Positions 6,279-15,325 are shown, counted from the stretch's first letter. The stretch: DNA of 36,440 bases from an uncultured Chlorobiota bacterium (GCA_947311445.1 CAMZKV010000100.1:1-36440), one strand, 5' to 3'. Made by a program: numbers and translations. The notes: a model not told the origin generated them from the sequence alone.

Positions 6279-8667
6279 TATTTTTCTTTTTATATATATT
6301 TAATATTCTTTTAATAAATGATTCTTTTTTAGTCCCAAATTCATCGTAATATCCTTGTCCGTCACCATATCCATATCCATATCCATATCCATGGCTATAA
6401 TCGAAAGCTCTTTTGGTTTGAACTTCATTTAAAATAATACCAAGGTTTTTTAATTTATTATCTCTTTTAATATCATTAACAAGTTTTATAATGTTTTTTG
6501 ATGAATAATTTTGCCTCATTACATATAAATACGCGTCAGCAATGTCTGCCATCAAAAGTGCATCTGTAACTACTGCAACTGGCGGTGTATCAATTATAAT
6601 ATAATCAAATTCTTTAACTGCTTTTTCAAAAAACAACTTCATATTATCAGATTCAATTAATTCAGCAGGATTTGGTGGCACTGGTCCCGAAAGAGCAATA
6701 TATAAGTTAGGAATAGTAGTCTTTTGAATAACTTCGTTATAGTTTGCTCGTTCAACTAAGAATGAACTAATTCCGTTTTCATTATTATAATTAAAATCGT
6801 CTTGTAATTTTGGTTTTCTTAAATCTAAACCCACCAATAAAGTTTTCCTTTCAGCAATAGACAATACACAAGCTAAATTCATAGAAACAAATGATTTACC
6901 CTCTCCACTAACAGAAGAAGTTACAGCAATAATTTTATTACTTTTGTTTTTAAGAATATAGTGTAAATTAGTTCTTATTGCTCTAAAAGATTCAGATATT
7001 GGCGATTTTGGAAAAGTAATAACAGGCACAGATGAGTTATTAAGATTTTTACCAACTGTTCCATATATTGGAATTGTAGTTCTACTTTCTATATCACTTT
7101 TATCTTCAATTTTGTTATTCAAAAATTCTAACAAAATAACAATTAAGATAGGTATTAACAAGCCAAACAGTATACCTTTTTTTTTATTTCCTCCTGTATC
7201 CGGAGTTTTTTTAGATGCTAGTTCCGGTCTTGCCTTATCCAATATTTTTGTATCAGCTTTGTTTGATGCTTGAGTTATGGCAGCTTCCATTCTGCGCGTT
7301 AACAAAAGCGTATACATTGCATCATTTATATTAAATTTTCTTTCAATATTTATTATTCTTCTTTCGGAAACAGGCAATCTTTTTATGTCTTTATTTACTT
7401 TTATTATATTATTTCTTATACTTTCAACATCTCTCTCAGTTACTTCAATATTCTTTTTTGCATGAATAAAAATTTGATTTTGAATCTTCCTTATCTTTAA
7501 ATCTAATTTTTCAGAAATTGGAATATCATTTTTTACACTAAAATCTAAAATGTCTCTTTCTGTTACAGTTTCCGATAATTTTTCAAGATAACTTAATAAT
7601 ACTGGGTCATTTATGTTCATAACAGATGGTGCAGTGAAAGATTTCACATTTTTATCTGTTAAAAACTGATTGTATAAATATTTATAATATGCTAGTTTCT
7701 TTTTCTGTATTTCAAAAGACTTATGAAATTCTGTTAATCTATTAAGTAAAATCATGCCCTCATTACTAATATCAACAGTTTTATTTTGTTGTTTAAATAT
7801 TTGCATATTACTTTCTGTCTCTCTTAAAGAATCTGAAACTCCCTCCAATTGTTTATCAATAAATTCAATAATACTCGATGCTTTTTTATTTTTATCTTCT
7901 AAACCATTTCTAATATATATATCAATAAGGCGATTCATATAATCAGCATCTTTTTGGGGTACAGCACCTTCAAGCCACAACCATAAAATAGAACTTTTTT
8001 CCGGGCTTACATCAATTTGCAACCTGTCAAGAAAATTCTTAGTAACATCAGTAATTGAGTTTTTTGTAACAAAATATTTGTTTCCAATTACTGTTTTATC
8101 AAAATTTAAAGAATTTCTATGAGATATACTAAAATTGAAATTTTTATAAGAAAATTGTTCTCCTATTTTTATTTTCTTTTCTATATCAAACTTTTCTATT
8201 GAAACTAAAACCTCATTTTCAGAAAGAAATTCAATATAAATAGGAACATAAAGATATTGAGAAAAACTTGTATCGAAATTTATAACAAAAGGACTTTTTT
8301 TATAAATCTCATAGTTTCTTCGAAACCTTTCATCTCTGAAATAAGAAACGTCAAATTCTAATTCTTTAACAGTTTCTTTGCTTAAAGAAAAAGATTGCAG
8401 AATACCTTTTTGTGTATCTATGTTTTTACGTTTATTAAAAAGAGTTAGTCCTCCTGCCACTTCATCTTCATTACTTTCACTTTTTAATAGCACAGTAGCA
8501 TGAAGCCCATAGGTTGGTATAGCATGATCGTTTACCCATTTTGCTATAAAAAATGATATTGTTATTGATATTACAAACAGGTACCAATGAGATATTGCAG
8601 TAAAAAGATATTTTTTAATATCAATCCCTTGCATTGAAGTTTCCGGGATATTATTTTGCTCTTCCAT
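6265..8667 (-). CDS. polysaccharide co-polymerase / BY-type tyrosine autokinase (Wzc-like)
   Basis: This 800-residue inner-membrane protein has a cytoplasmic N-tail, a first membrane segment near residues 30-45, a long periplasmic Wzz-like coiled-coil region, and a second membrane segment near 525-540 (GILFGLLIPILIVILLEF). A cytoplasmic BY-kinase domain follows. It shows Walker A SGEGKS (587-592), Walker A' LLVGLDLRKPK (about 610-620), Walker B IIIDTPP (690-696), and a Tyr-rich tail with seven Tyr between about 757 and 774. Wzc proteins control chain length and export of capsule or exopolysaccharide by cyclic autophosphorylation of that tail. The upstream SLBB gene encodes the matching outer-membrane export partner. 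No glycosyltransferases or Wzx/Wzy lie within this operon. Confidence 0.9.
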   Translation of the reverse strand: MEEQNNIPETSMQGIDIKKYLFTAISHWYLFVISITISFFIAKWVNDHAIPTYGLHATVLLKSESNEDEVAGGLTLFNKRKNIDTQKGILQSFSLSKETVKELEFDVSYFRDERFRRNYEIYKKSPFVINFDTSFSQYLYVPIYIEFLSENEVLVSIEKFDIEKKIKIGEQFSYKNFNFSISHRNSLNFDKTVIGNKYFVTKNSITDVTKNFLDRLQIDVSPEKSSILWLWLEGAVPQKDADYMNRLIDIYIRNGLEDKNKKASSIIEFIDKQLEGVSDSLRETESNMQIFKQQNKTVDISNEGMILLNRLTEFHKSFEIQKKKLAYYKYLYNQFLTDKNVKSFTAPSVMNINDPVLLSYLEKLSETVTERDILDFSVKNDIPISEKLDLKIRKIQNQIFIHAKKNIEVTERDVESIRNNIIKVNKDIKRLPVSERRIINIERKFNINDAMYTLLLTRRMEAAITQASNKADTKILDKARPELASKKTPDTGGNKKKGILFGLLIPILIVILLEFLNNKIEDKSDIESRTTIPIYGTVGKNLNNSSVPVITFPKSPISESFRAIRTNLHYILKNKSNKIIAVTSSVSGEGKSFVSMNLACVLSIAERKTLLVGLDLRKPKLQDDFNYNNENGISSFLVERANYNEVIQKTTIPNLYIALSGPVPPNPAELIESDNMKLFFEKAVKEFDYIIIDTPPVAVVTDALLMADIADAYLYVMRQNYSSKNIIKLVNDIKRDNKLKNLGIILNEVQTKRAFDYSHGYGYGYGYGDGQGYYDEFGTKKESFIKRILNIYKKKNNEKV
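6365..6392 (-). repeat. hexanucleotide tandem repeat encoding Gly-Tyr units of the kinase tail
   Basis: Four perfect CCATAT units (plus strand) and a partial fifth, in frame within the kinase gene. Each unit encodes one Gly-Tyr pair, so slippage would change the number of phosphorylatable tyrosines without a frameshift. Confidence 0.85.
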
Positions 8668-8704
8668 TTCTGTTATCTTTCTTCTTTATAAAAAATTTAG
8701 TTAT

Positions 8705-9487
8705 TTATTTAAATAAACTAATCATAATAACTGTTGTTGTGATTGCAGAAGATATTGCAGAAAAGAAATAAAAGTAATCTCTAAAATTCATTCGTGCAAT
8801 CTTAGCTTTCATTGGCTCAACTATAACAATATCGTCAGGGTATAAATAAAATTTATCAGAAGCTAATAATTGCCTGTCTGTTAAATCTAATTTATAAACA
8901 AATCTTTTATTCTCTCCTTGCCTAACAACAGTAACATTTGTCATTTTTCCATATTCTGTTATACCTCCTACTCTTGCAATTGCTTCTAAAATATCAATAT
9001 TATCTTGGTAAATAAAAATTGATCCTTCATTTTTTACTTCCCCTAAAAAAGACACTTTAAAACTTACAAACTTCACACTTACTATTGCGTTATTTAAAAA
9101 CTCATTTGTTTTTGAAGTTACAGCAGAACGAAATTCTTGAACTGTTTTTCCTGCAGCAGGAAGGCTTCCTAAAATTGGAATCTGAACAAAACCTGAATCA
9201 TTAACAGTAAACCCTGAAAGATAAAACTCCCCGCCGCTACTTGTTCTCATATTATTACCACTTCTTGTTTCAATTTTAAACAACTCATTAATTTTAGGAT
9301 CAGTTGTAATTATTTTAACATGAAGAACATCACTTGGTTTTAGTCTATACTCTTCTGATTTATTTTTGTAAACATATATGCTGTCATTTTTTTGATCTTC
9401 ATTATATATGTACCTCACTCTCCTATTGCAAGAAGAAAAAATCATTACAAATATTATTACAAAAAAAATTAAGTTTGAAGTTTTCAT
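8705..9487 (-). CDS. SLBB/Poly-export lipoprotein (Wza-like)
   Basis: This 260-residue protein has a lipoprotein signal peptide with lipobox FSSC (Cys20). It continues with the polysaccharide-export domain that begins YRLKPSDVLHVKI, then an SLBB-like segment (VSFLGEVKNEGSIFIYQDNIDILEAIARVGG) and a DDIVIVEP strand. A hydrophobic C-terminal helix (about residues 238-258) follows, which in Wza-type proteins forms the outer-membrane pore. It should form the channel that exports the polymer controlled by the kinase encoded 37 bases downstream, and the two clearly form an operon. The length is shorter than E. coli Wza (379 aa) but typical for Bacteroidota homologues. Confidence 0.88.
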   Translation of the reverse strand: MKTSNLIFFVIIFVMIFSSCNRRVRYIYNEDQKNDSIYVYKNKSEEYRLKPSDVLHVKIITTDPKINELFKIETRSGNNMRTSSGGEFYLSGFTVNDSGFVQIPILGSLPAAGKTVQEFRSAVTSKTNEFLNNAIVSVKFVSFKVSFLGEVKNEGSIFIYQDNIDILEAIARVGGITEYGKMTNVTVVRQGENKRFVYKLDLTDRQLLASDKFYLYPDDIVIVEPMKAKIARMNFRDYFYFFSAISSAITTTVIMISLFK

Positions 9488-9514
9488 TATTTTTTTACTA
9501 TTTTTCTTAATTTA

Positions 9515-9522
9515 CAAAAGTA
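9515..9522 (-). promoter_or_regulatory. -7 element of the polysaccharide-export operon
   Basis: The minus strand reads TACTTTTG, an exact TAnnTTTG match, ending 28 bases upstream of the SLBB gene start. It lies only 5 bases from an oppositely oriented -7 box. Confidence 0.6.
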
Positions 9523-9527
9523 AAAAT

Positions 9528-9535
9528 TATATTTG
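9528..9535 (+). promoter_or_regulatory. -7 element of the YqgE gene
   Basis: TATATTTG matches TAnnTTTG. Transcription from about 9542 would give a 60-base leader and supports ATG 9603 as the start, since longer frame extensions begin upstream of this promoter. Confidence 0.55.
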
Positions 9536-9602
9536 TTTTTTAAAGGTAAATAATAAAAACGGCATTTTAATTGTACTTTTATCTATTATAAAACTACAAA
9601 CT

Positions 9603-10190
9603 ATGGAATTAAATTCAGATATTTTTAAAATAAAACACAATGGTATTGCCCCTAAACAAGGAAATATCCTTATTTCTGAACCATTTGCACCAGACAGTAT
9701 ATTTAGTCGTTCGGTTATACTACTTGCAGAGCATAACGAAGAAGGAACTATTGGATTTATACTTAATAAACCTTTAAAACAAAATTTGGCACAAATAACC
9801 GACAATTTCGGAAATATTGACATGAAAGTATCAATAGGAGGTCCGGTTAGTGAAGCTAACATTTATTATATTCATACATACGGAAAATTAATTCCTGAAA
9901 GCATTAAAATAAAAAATAATTTATATTGGGGAGGAAACTTTAAAGTTCTTCAAACGTTATTAGAATCGGGAACTGTTGATGAAAGTAAAATTAGATTTTT
10001 TATTGGATATTCCGGTTGGCAACTTAAACAATTAGAAAACGAATTAAAAAAAGATTTTTGGCTCGTTTCAGATATTGATACTAAAACAATAATGAGGTAC
10101 GACAAAAAAATTTGGAATAAAGTTATTTCAAGACTTGAAAAAAGATACAGTATTTGGCAACATTTTCCAGAAAATCCAAATTTGAATTAG
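9603..10190 (+). CDS. YqgE/AlgH family protein (UPF0301)
   Basis: This 195-residue protein carries the family signature at its N-terminus: QGNILISEPFAPDSIFSRSV and LLAEHNEEGTIGFILNKPL, then IGGPVSEANIYYIHT and the FFIGYSGWQ..QLE.EL block. The family is widespread and cytoplasmic. Its fold is known but its biochemical function is not; the AlgH name comes from an effect on alginate regulation in Pseudomonas. The frame is open well upstream of 9603, but that part encodes a Lys/Phe-rich stretch unlike the family and contains the promoter. The gene meets the oppositely oriented class IV aminotransferase tail to tail with a 4-base overlap. Confidence 0.9.
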   Translation: MELNSDIFKIKHNGIAPKQGNILISEPFAPDSIFSRSVILLAEHNEEGTIGFILNKPLKQNLAQITDNFGNIDMKVSIGGPVSEANIYYIHTYGKLIPESIKIKNNLYWGGNFKVLQTLLESGTVDESKIRFFIGYSGWQLKQLENELKKDFWLVSDIDTKTIMRYDKKIWNKVISRLEKRYSIWQHFPENPNLN

Positions 10191-11041
10191 ATAACCATCT
10201 CATTTAACAGATTAATTAAAAATGCAGCCTTTTTTTTATAAAACCTTTTGCTTTTATATGCAACAACCCATTGTATCCCTGTAATTGAATTAGTTAAAAA
10301 AACTTCGTCTGAACTGAATAAATCATTTTCATTTATTGTTTTTTCGACACAAACAATACTATTGGATTTTGCAATAGAAAATATTGCACTACGCATAATT
10401 CCATTAATACAACCGCTACTGATAGGTGGAGTGTATAACTTTTCATCTTTAACAATAAAAATATTTGACGAAACTGATTCAACAATATTATCAGACTCAT
10501 TTAAGATTAAACAATCTTCAAATTTATTTTCTTTTGAATAGACTCCTGCCAAAGTAAACAGAATTGAATTTGCAGTTTTAAAAGGAGAAAAAACATTAAT
10601 AGGTTTTCTTACATCTTTATAAATCCCAATATTTAATCCATAGGTATTTAAAACAAATTTCTCATCTTTAATCTTAGAACAAGATATTACATAATTTATG
10701 AGATTTATATTCGGTGTGTATAAACCACCTGTTCGCCTGTAAACAGAAATCCTTACTCTTGATGAATCCTTACAACTTTTTTTATCTATCAATTTTAAAA
10801 TATCCTTTTCTATCTTTTTTTTAAATTTAAATATATTATCAGGCAATTCATATTTTAATACTTTCATTCCTGCATAAAGTCTTTCAATGTGTTCATCAAA
10901 AAACAAAATTTTATTATTGCTAATTCTAATAGTTTCAAAAATAGAATCGCCATATAAAAAAGCTCTATTTTTAAGATAAAAATCTACAGATTCTCCCGAA
11001 ACTAACTCACCATTTAAAATTATTTGCTCCCTTTCAAACAT
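10187..11041 (-). CDS. class IV PLP aminotransferase (PabC/IlvE-like)
   Basis: This 284-residue fold-type IV enzyme starts with ILNGELVSGE and RAFLYGDSIFETIRI, the standard entry of aminodeoxychorismate lyase and branched-chain or D-amino acid aminotransferases. The expected Schiff-base Lys is Lys155 in SPFKTANS. VESVSSNIFIVKDEKLYTPP and GCINGIMRS follow as the usual cofactor-binding and substrate blocks. The SS-N-IF motif and size suit 4-amino-4-deoxychorismate lyase (folate synthesis) as well as a general transaminase. The sequence alone does not decide between them. It is a single gene, and no clear -7 box is visible upstream. Confidence 0.8.
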   Translation of the reverse strand: MFEREQIILNGELVSGESVDFYLKNRAFLYGDSIFETIRISNNKILFFDEHIERLYAGMKVLKYELPDNIFKFKKKIEKDILKLIDKKSCKDSSRVRISVYRRTGGLYTPNINLINYVISCSKIKDEKFVLNTYGLNIGIYKDVRKPINVFSPFKTANSILFTLAGVYSKENKFEDCLILNESDNIVESVSSNIFIVKDEKLYTPPISSGCINGIMRSAIFSIAKSNSIVCVEKTINENDLFSSDEVFLTNSITGIQWVVAYKSKRFYKKKAAFLINLLNEMVI

Positions 11042-11319
11042 TTAATATTTTTATATTGCAATTATAAACAAAATTTAGGTTTTAGAAATAGATAGGCTTT
11101 ATAAAATTTAACACACTTTATACATTAATATTCCATTATTAGTATCCAAACTACAATAAAACTTGAATTCTTACAAGTTTAAGCATAGAATTGCTATAAT
11201 TAACTATAAAGCATTGCAAAGTGATATATTTCACAGAACTTTGAACACTTAATACAAAAAGTTAATTTTAATACTTTAAAAAAAACAAAATATTTTTTTT
11301 ATATTAAAAATAAATAATC
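11042..11319. other. AT-rich intergenic region with small hairpins
   Basis: This gap of almost 300 bases has no credible open frame. It contains a 7-bp hairpin at 11159-11180 (AAACTTG/CAAGTTT) and, near 11216-11244, nested alternatives GTGA/TCAC and CAAAGT/ACTTTG. Neither is followed by a T run. It separates the leftward aminotransferase gene from the tRNA promoter. Confidence 0.4.
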
Positions 11320-11327
11320 TATTTTTG
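11320..11327 (+). promoter_or_regulatory. -7 element of the tRNA-Leu / tig unit
   Basis: TATTTTTG matches TAnnTTTG and ends 12 bases before the first tRNA base, the expected distance for a stable RNA promoter with a very short leader. Confidence 0.7.
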
Positions 11328-11339
11328 CCAACTCAAAAT

Positions 11340-11421
11340 GCGGATGTGGTGAAATTGGTAGACACGCTAGACTTAGGATCTTGTGCCGCGAGGTGTGGGG
11401 GTTCGAGTCCCTTCATCCGCA
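11340..11421 (+). tRNA. tRNA-Leu, anticodon UAG
   Basis: The acceptor stem GCGGATG (11340-11346) pairs with CATCCGC (11414-11420), followed by discriminator A. The D-arm (GGTGAAATTGGTAGACAC), anticodon loop CTTAGGA with anticodon TAG, a long class II variable arm and the T-loop GGTTCGAGTCC are all present. The sequence parallels bacterial tRNA-Leu(UAG), which reads CUN codons. CCA is not encoded (ACTA follows), so the end must be added by the CCA enzyme. The second pair of the anticodon stem appears to be U-U. Confidence 0.95.
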
Positions 11422-11423
11422 CT

Positions 11424-11455
11424 ATCCGCCTGCATTTTGTAGGCGGATTTTTATT
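11424..11455 (+). terminator. hairpin with T run between tRNA-Leu and tig
   Basis: ATCCGCCT (11424-11431) pairs with AGGCGGAT (11441-11448), extendable inward by three pairs including one G-U, and TTTTATTTT follows. It is a terminator by shape, yet tig starts 24 bases later with no promoter between, so it may be leaky or act as a processing signal. Confidence 0.75.
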
Positions 11456-11478
11456 TTAACAAAAAACAATAAAAAATT

Positions 11479-12843
11479 ATGAATATTACCAGAACCGAAA
11501 ATGATGAGCTAACATCACTTATCTCTTTAGAAATCACTAACAAAGATTATGAACCAAAAGTTGAAAAGGAACTTAAAGAATACAGAAAAACAGCTCAAAT
11601 AAAAGGTTTCAGACCAGGGAAAGCCCCAATGGGATTAATAAAAAAAATGGTTGGTAATCAAATAATTATGCAAGAAGTTGATAAACTTGTTTCCAACACT
11701 TTATCAAACTATCTTTTTGATGAGAAACTAGAAATACTAGGACAACCACTTCCATCAAAAAAACAACAACCTATTGATTTAGAAAACAATACAGAACATG
11801 AGTTTTTCTTTGATATTGGACTTGCCCCAAAGTTTGAAATTAACATTGATGAAAAAATATCAATCCCTTATTACAAAATTAAGGTTGATGATAAGTTGAT
11901 TGAAAATGAAATTTCAAAACATAAAAATCAATTTGCAAAAGCAGAACAAAAAGATGTTATTGGAGAAAATTCTTATGTAAAAGGGAATGTTATACAGATT
12001 GACAAAGACGGAAATGTTATTGAAGGTGGAATTTTATCCGAAGCAACAATGATTGCAACAGACATTATAAAAGACAAAAAAGAAAAGAAAAAATTTGTAG
12101 GTTCAAAAATTGATGAAACTATTTCTTTTGACATTAAAAAAGCATTTCCTAACGATACTGAAATTGCAGGAATATTAAAAATAGATAAAGAGCAAGTGGA
12201 TAAAATTGAACCTTATTTCCAATTTATAGCTTCTGAAATTACGACTTATACTCCAGCAGAAATAAATCAAGAGCTATTTGATAAAGTTTATGGAAAAGAT
12301 TCTATAAAATCAGAAGAAGAATATAAAGAAAGAATAAAATCAAGTATTGAAAGTGCGTATGTCTCTGAATCTGAATATAGATTTGGAATAGATGCAAAGG
12401 AAAAAATTCTTTCAAAATACGACATTAGTTTACCAAATGAATTCTTAAAAAAATGGCTTAAAGCAACTGATAAAGATGGAAAACTAACGGATGAAGTTCT
12501 TGAAAAAGAATATCCTATGTTTAAAAAAGATACTCAATGGCAATTAGTTAAAGGCAAAATTGCAAAAACACAAGAAATTAAAGTTTCAGAAGATGAACTC
12601 CGAAACGAATCACGAAAATTTACAGAAGCACAATTTGCTCAATATGGTTTACCTTTAGGCTCACTACCCGAAGAACAAATGACACAGTTTATAGAAAAGA
12701 ACCTTGAAAAAGAAGAAGATAGGAACAGATTTGCAGAACGTGTTGTAGAAAATAAAGTTATTTCATACATTAAAGATAATGTTAAACTTGTTGAAAAAGA
12801 TATTTCAATAGATGATTTAAAAAAATTATATGAACAAAAATAA
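11479..12843 (+). CDS. tig: trigger factor, ribosome-associated chaperone and prolyl isomerase
   Basis: This 454-residue protein has the ribosome-binding N-domain with the signature KGFRPGKAPMGLIKKMVG near residues 40-56, including the FRxGKxP loop that docks on L23. A diverged FKBP-like middle region lies at about residues 150-245, followed by the helical C-domain. Identity is further supported by the gene order tig-clpP-clpX, conserved in many bacteria. The PPIase module lacks an obvious full set of FKBP aromatic residues, as in several Bacteroidota trigger factors, so isomerase activity may be weak. clpP starts 6 bases after the stop. Transcription probably comes from the promoter in front of tRNA-Leu. 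Confidence 0.93.
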   Translation: MNITRTENDELTSLISLEITNKDYEPKVEKELKEYRKTAQIKGFRPGKAPMGLIKKMVGNQIIMQEVDKLVSNTLSNYLFDEKLEILGQPLPSKKQQPIDLENNTEHEFFFDIGLAPKFEINIDEKISIPYYKIKVDDKLIENEISKHKNQFAKAEQKDVIGENSYVKGNVIQIDKDGNVIEGGILSEATMIATDIIKDKKEKKKFVGSKIDETISFDIKKAFPNDTEIAGILKIDKEQVDKIEPYFQFIASEITTYTPAEINQELFDKVYGKDSIKSEEEYKERIKSSIESAYVSESEYRFGIDAKEKILSKYDISLPNEFLKKWLKATDKDGKLTDEVLEKEYPMFKKDTQWQLVKGKIAKTQEIKVSEDELRNESRKFTEAQFAQYGLPLGSLPEEQMTQFIEKNLEKEEDRNRFAERVVENKVISYIKDNVKLVEKDISIDDLKKLYEQK

Positions 12844-12849
12844 AACACT

Positions 12850-13527
12850 ATGAACAATAATGAATTTAATAAATACGCCCAAAAACATCAAGGAATAAGC
12901 AGTCTAAATTTACATAGATATTCACAAGCAATTAAAAGCAATTACATTTCACCTTCAATTATTGAAGAACGCCAGTTAAATGTGGCACAAATGGATGTTT
13001 TTTCACGTTTAATGATGGATAGAATTATTTTTCTTGGACTTCCTATTGATGATTATGTAGCAAATATAATTCAGGCTCAATTATTATTCTTAGAATCTTC
13101 TGACCCGTCAAAGGATATTCAAATTTATATTAATTCTCCAGGAGGTGGCGTATATGCAGGTCTTGGAATTTATGATACAATGCAGTATATAAGTTCTGAT
13201 GTTGCAACAACTTGCACAGGAATGGCGGCATCAATGGCTGCAGTTCTACTTGTTGCCGGACAAAAAGGAAAACGTGCTTCTCTAAAACATTCACGAGTTA
13301 TGATTCACCAACCAATGGGCGGTGCACAAGGACAAGTTTCTGATATTGAAATTACTTTTAATGAAATTAAAAAATTAAAAGACGAATTATATCAAATAAT
13401 TGCAAACCATTCAGGCAAGAGCTTTAAACAAATTGAAAAAGATTCTGACAGAGATTATTGGATGAAATCTGACGAAGCTGTAAAATACGGAATGATTGAT
13501 AAAATATTATCTAACGAGAAAAAATAG
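12850..13527 (+). CDS. clpP: ATP-dependent Clp protease proteolytic subunit
   Basis: This 225-residue S14 serine peptidase has its catalytic Ser128 in TGMAASMAAVLL and His153 in MIHQPMGG. The acid is in the IEKDSDRDYWM block near residue 204. INSPGGGVYAGLGIYDTM is the oligomerisation and oxyanion region. ClpP forms a double heptamer that degrades proteins fed by ClpX. The N-terminal 30 residues before the core are longer than in E. coli and would be a propeptide removed by self-cleavage. It lies between tig and clpX (6 and 69 bases), so a shared transcript is likely. Confidence 0.97.
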   Translation: MNNNEFNKYAQKHQGISSLNLHRYSQAIKSNYISPSIIEERQLNVAQMDVFSRLMMDRIIFLGLPIDDYVANIIQAQLLFLESSDPSKDIQIYINSPGGGVYAGLGIYDTMQYISSDVATTCTGMAASMAAVLLVAGQKGKRASLKHSRVMIHQPMGGAQGQVSDIEITFNEIKKLKDELYQIIANHSGKSFKQIEKDSDRDYWMKSDEAVKYGMIDKILSNEKK

Positions 13528-13596
13528 TTTTTCTTTATAAAAATGCAATTGCAAAACAAAACTTTTTAGCAGGTATTTCAAATAAAATAAAAAAAA

Positions 13597-14820
13597 ATGG
13601 ACAAATGTTCTTTCTGTGAGAGAAAAAGAAGCGAAGTTAATTTTTTAATTTCCGGAGTTTCCGGCTTTATATGTGATGAATGCACAGGAAGAGCTCACGA
13701 TATTGTTAAAGAAGAAAACAATCAAAATAAACAGAAAGGTAAATTTGATTTAAACAAAGTTCAACTAAAAAAGCCAAAAGAAATTAAAGCCTTTCTAGAC
13801 CAATACATAATAGGTCAGGATGACGCTAAAAAAACATTGTCAGTTGCCGTTTACAACCACTATAAACGTCTATCAGTTAAAGGCATAACTAAAGATGATA
13901 TTGAAATTGACAAATCCAACATTATTATGGTTGGAGAAACAGGAACCGGCAAAACCTTAATTGCAAAAACAATTGCAAGAATGCTACAAGTTCCTTTTGC
14001 AATTGTAGATGCAACAGTATTAACAGAAGCCGGTTACGTTGGTGAAGATATAGAAAGTTTGCTTGTTAGATTATTGCAAGCAGCAGATTTCGATGTTGAC
14101 CAAGCACAGCAAGGAATTGTTTTTATTGATGAAATTGATAAAATCGCAAGAAAAGGAGATAATCCATCTATAACAAGAGACGTTTCCGGTGAAGGAGTTC
14201 AACAAGGCCTTTTAAAACTTTTAGAAGGAGCAGTAGTTAGTGTTCCTCCAAAAGGTGGAAGAAAGCACCCTGAACAAAATATGATTCAAGTTGACACAAA
14301 AAATATCCTTTTTATTGCAGGAGGTGCTTTTGATGGAATTGAAAAGAAAATTGCCAGAAGGTTAAACACTAATGTTGTTGGATTTGACAAAACAGCTTCT
14401 GAAAACATTGATAATGAAAATTTTTTACAATATATCGCTCCACAAGATTTAAAATCATTTGGTCTTATCCCTGAAATTATTGGTAGGCTTCCTGTCATAA
14501 CTCATCTTAACCCGTTAGACAAAGAAATTTTAAGAAAAATCTTAACCGAACCTAAAAACTCAATTATAAAACAATACAAAAAACTTTTTAAAATTGATGG
14601 AATTGATTTAAAGATAGACAGTAAAGTTTATGAATATATTGTTGAAAAAGCTGTTGAATATAAGATTGGAGCTAGAGGCTTAAGGTCTATTTGCGAAACA
14701 ATTATGACTGATGCTATGTTTGAGCTTCCATCAAAGAATATTTCTGAATTTAAAATTACATTAAAATATGCAAAATCAAGATTAGAAAAAGCTAATATTC
14801 AGAAAATTAAAGTTGCTTAA
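13597..14820 (+). CDS. clpX: ClpX, AAA+ unfoldase of the ClpXP protease
   Basis: This 407-residue protein opens with the ClpX zinc-binding domain (CSFC at 4-7, CDEC at 26-29). The AAA+ module follows: Walker A GETGTGKT (113-120), pore loop GYVGED (146-151), Walker B IVFIDE (174-179), and the RKH loop GGRKHPEQ. The C-terminal [10 protein letters not shown] sensor-2 box is also present. The ClpP-docking tripeptide (IGF in E. coli) corresponds to VGF in NVVGFDK. ClpX recognises tagged or native substrates, unfolds them and threads them into ClpP, encoded 69 bases upstream. Confidence 0.97.
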   Translation: MDKCSFCERKRSEVNFLISGVSGFICDECTGRAHDIVKEENNQNKQKGKFDLNKVQLKKPKEIKAFLDQYIIGQDDAKKTLSVAVYNHYKRLSVKGITKDDIEIDKSNIIMVGETGTGKTLIAKTIARMLQVPFAIVDATVLTEAGYVGEDIESLLVRLLQAADFDVDQAQQGIVFIDEIDKIARKGDNPSITRDVSGEGVQQGLLKLLEGAVVSVPPKGGRKHPEQNMIQVDTKNILFIAGGAFDGIEKKIARRLNTNVVGFDKTASENIDNENFLQYIAPQDLKSFGLIPEIIGRLPVITHLNPLDKEILRKILTEPKNSIIKQYKKLFKIDGIDLKIDSKVYEYIVEKAVEYKIGARGLRSICETIMTDAMFELPSKNISEFKITLKYAKSRLEKANIQKIKVA

Positions 14821-14927
14821 TTTACACATAAACAACTTATTTTAAAATAACATTTTAATTGTTTCATATCGTATATTTTTATGTTATAAAAGATAAAAAA
14901 AATTAGTGTATTTTATAATTATAAAGC

Positions 14928-14935
14928 CAATTTTG
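14928..14935 (+). promoter_or_regulatory. probable -7 element for the STAS-like gene
   Basis: CAATTTTG differs from TAnnTTTG at one fixed base and lies 27 bases before ATG 14963. It is a weak call with no clear -33 element. Confidence 0.35.
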
Positions 14936-14962
14936 CATTACTAATTAACAAACAAAAAAATA

Positions 14963-15325
14963 ATGATTTCAGAAAATCCCAAGATTGAACTTTGTGATAT
15001 AAATGGCAGTGAATTCCTTCGTTTTACTTTCAGAGATAAATTTTTAAAAGACCATGCAAAAAATGCAACACAAGAATGGGACGAAATTTTCGAATCAACA
15101 CATGGAGAAAAAGTTCCTATTATATGGGATTGTATCAATATGACAGGATATGATCATAAGGCAAGAATTTTATGGCAAAAAGAAATTAAAAAACTAAAAA
15201 AACAAATTGATTGCGTTTGGCTTATCACAGATTCCAAAATTATTAAAGCTGGTGCAAAAACAATGTCTTTATTTACCAGTTTTAAAATAAATGTTATAGA
15301 ATCTGAGAATCAAATTAACATATAG
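14963..15325 (+). CDS. STAS/SpoIIAA-like small protein
   Basis: This 120-residue soluble protein alternates predicted strands and helices: an N-terminal strand pair (IELCDINGSEFLRFTF), then VPIIWDCINMTGYDHKARILWQKEIKKL, then VWLITDSKIIKAGAKTMSLFTSFKINVI. The pattern fits the SpoIIAA-like (STAS/SEC14-related) family. Members bind small hydrophobic ligands or act as regulatory switches. No phosphorylatable Ser in the classical anti-anti-sigma position is obvious, and no anti-sigma kinase lies nearby, so a sporulation-type switch is not supported. The gene ends 1 base before the convergent glycosyltransferase gene. Confidence 0.55.
   Translation: MISENPKIELCDINGSEFLRFTFRDKFLKDHAKNATQEWDEIFESTHGEKVPIIWDCINMTGYDHKARILWQKEIKKLKKQIDCVWLITDSKIIKAGAKTMSLFTSFKINVIESENQINI

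Noticed and set aside
9408-9602. In-frame upstream extension of the YqgE gene
   Set aside because: It contains the probable promoter, overlaps the divergent SLBB gene and encodes Lys/Phe-rich residues not found in the family; ATG 9603 fits the conserved N-terminus.
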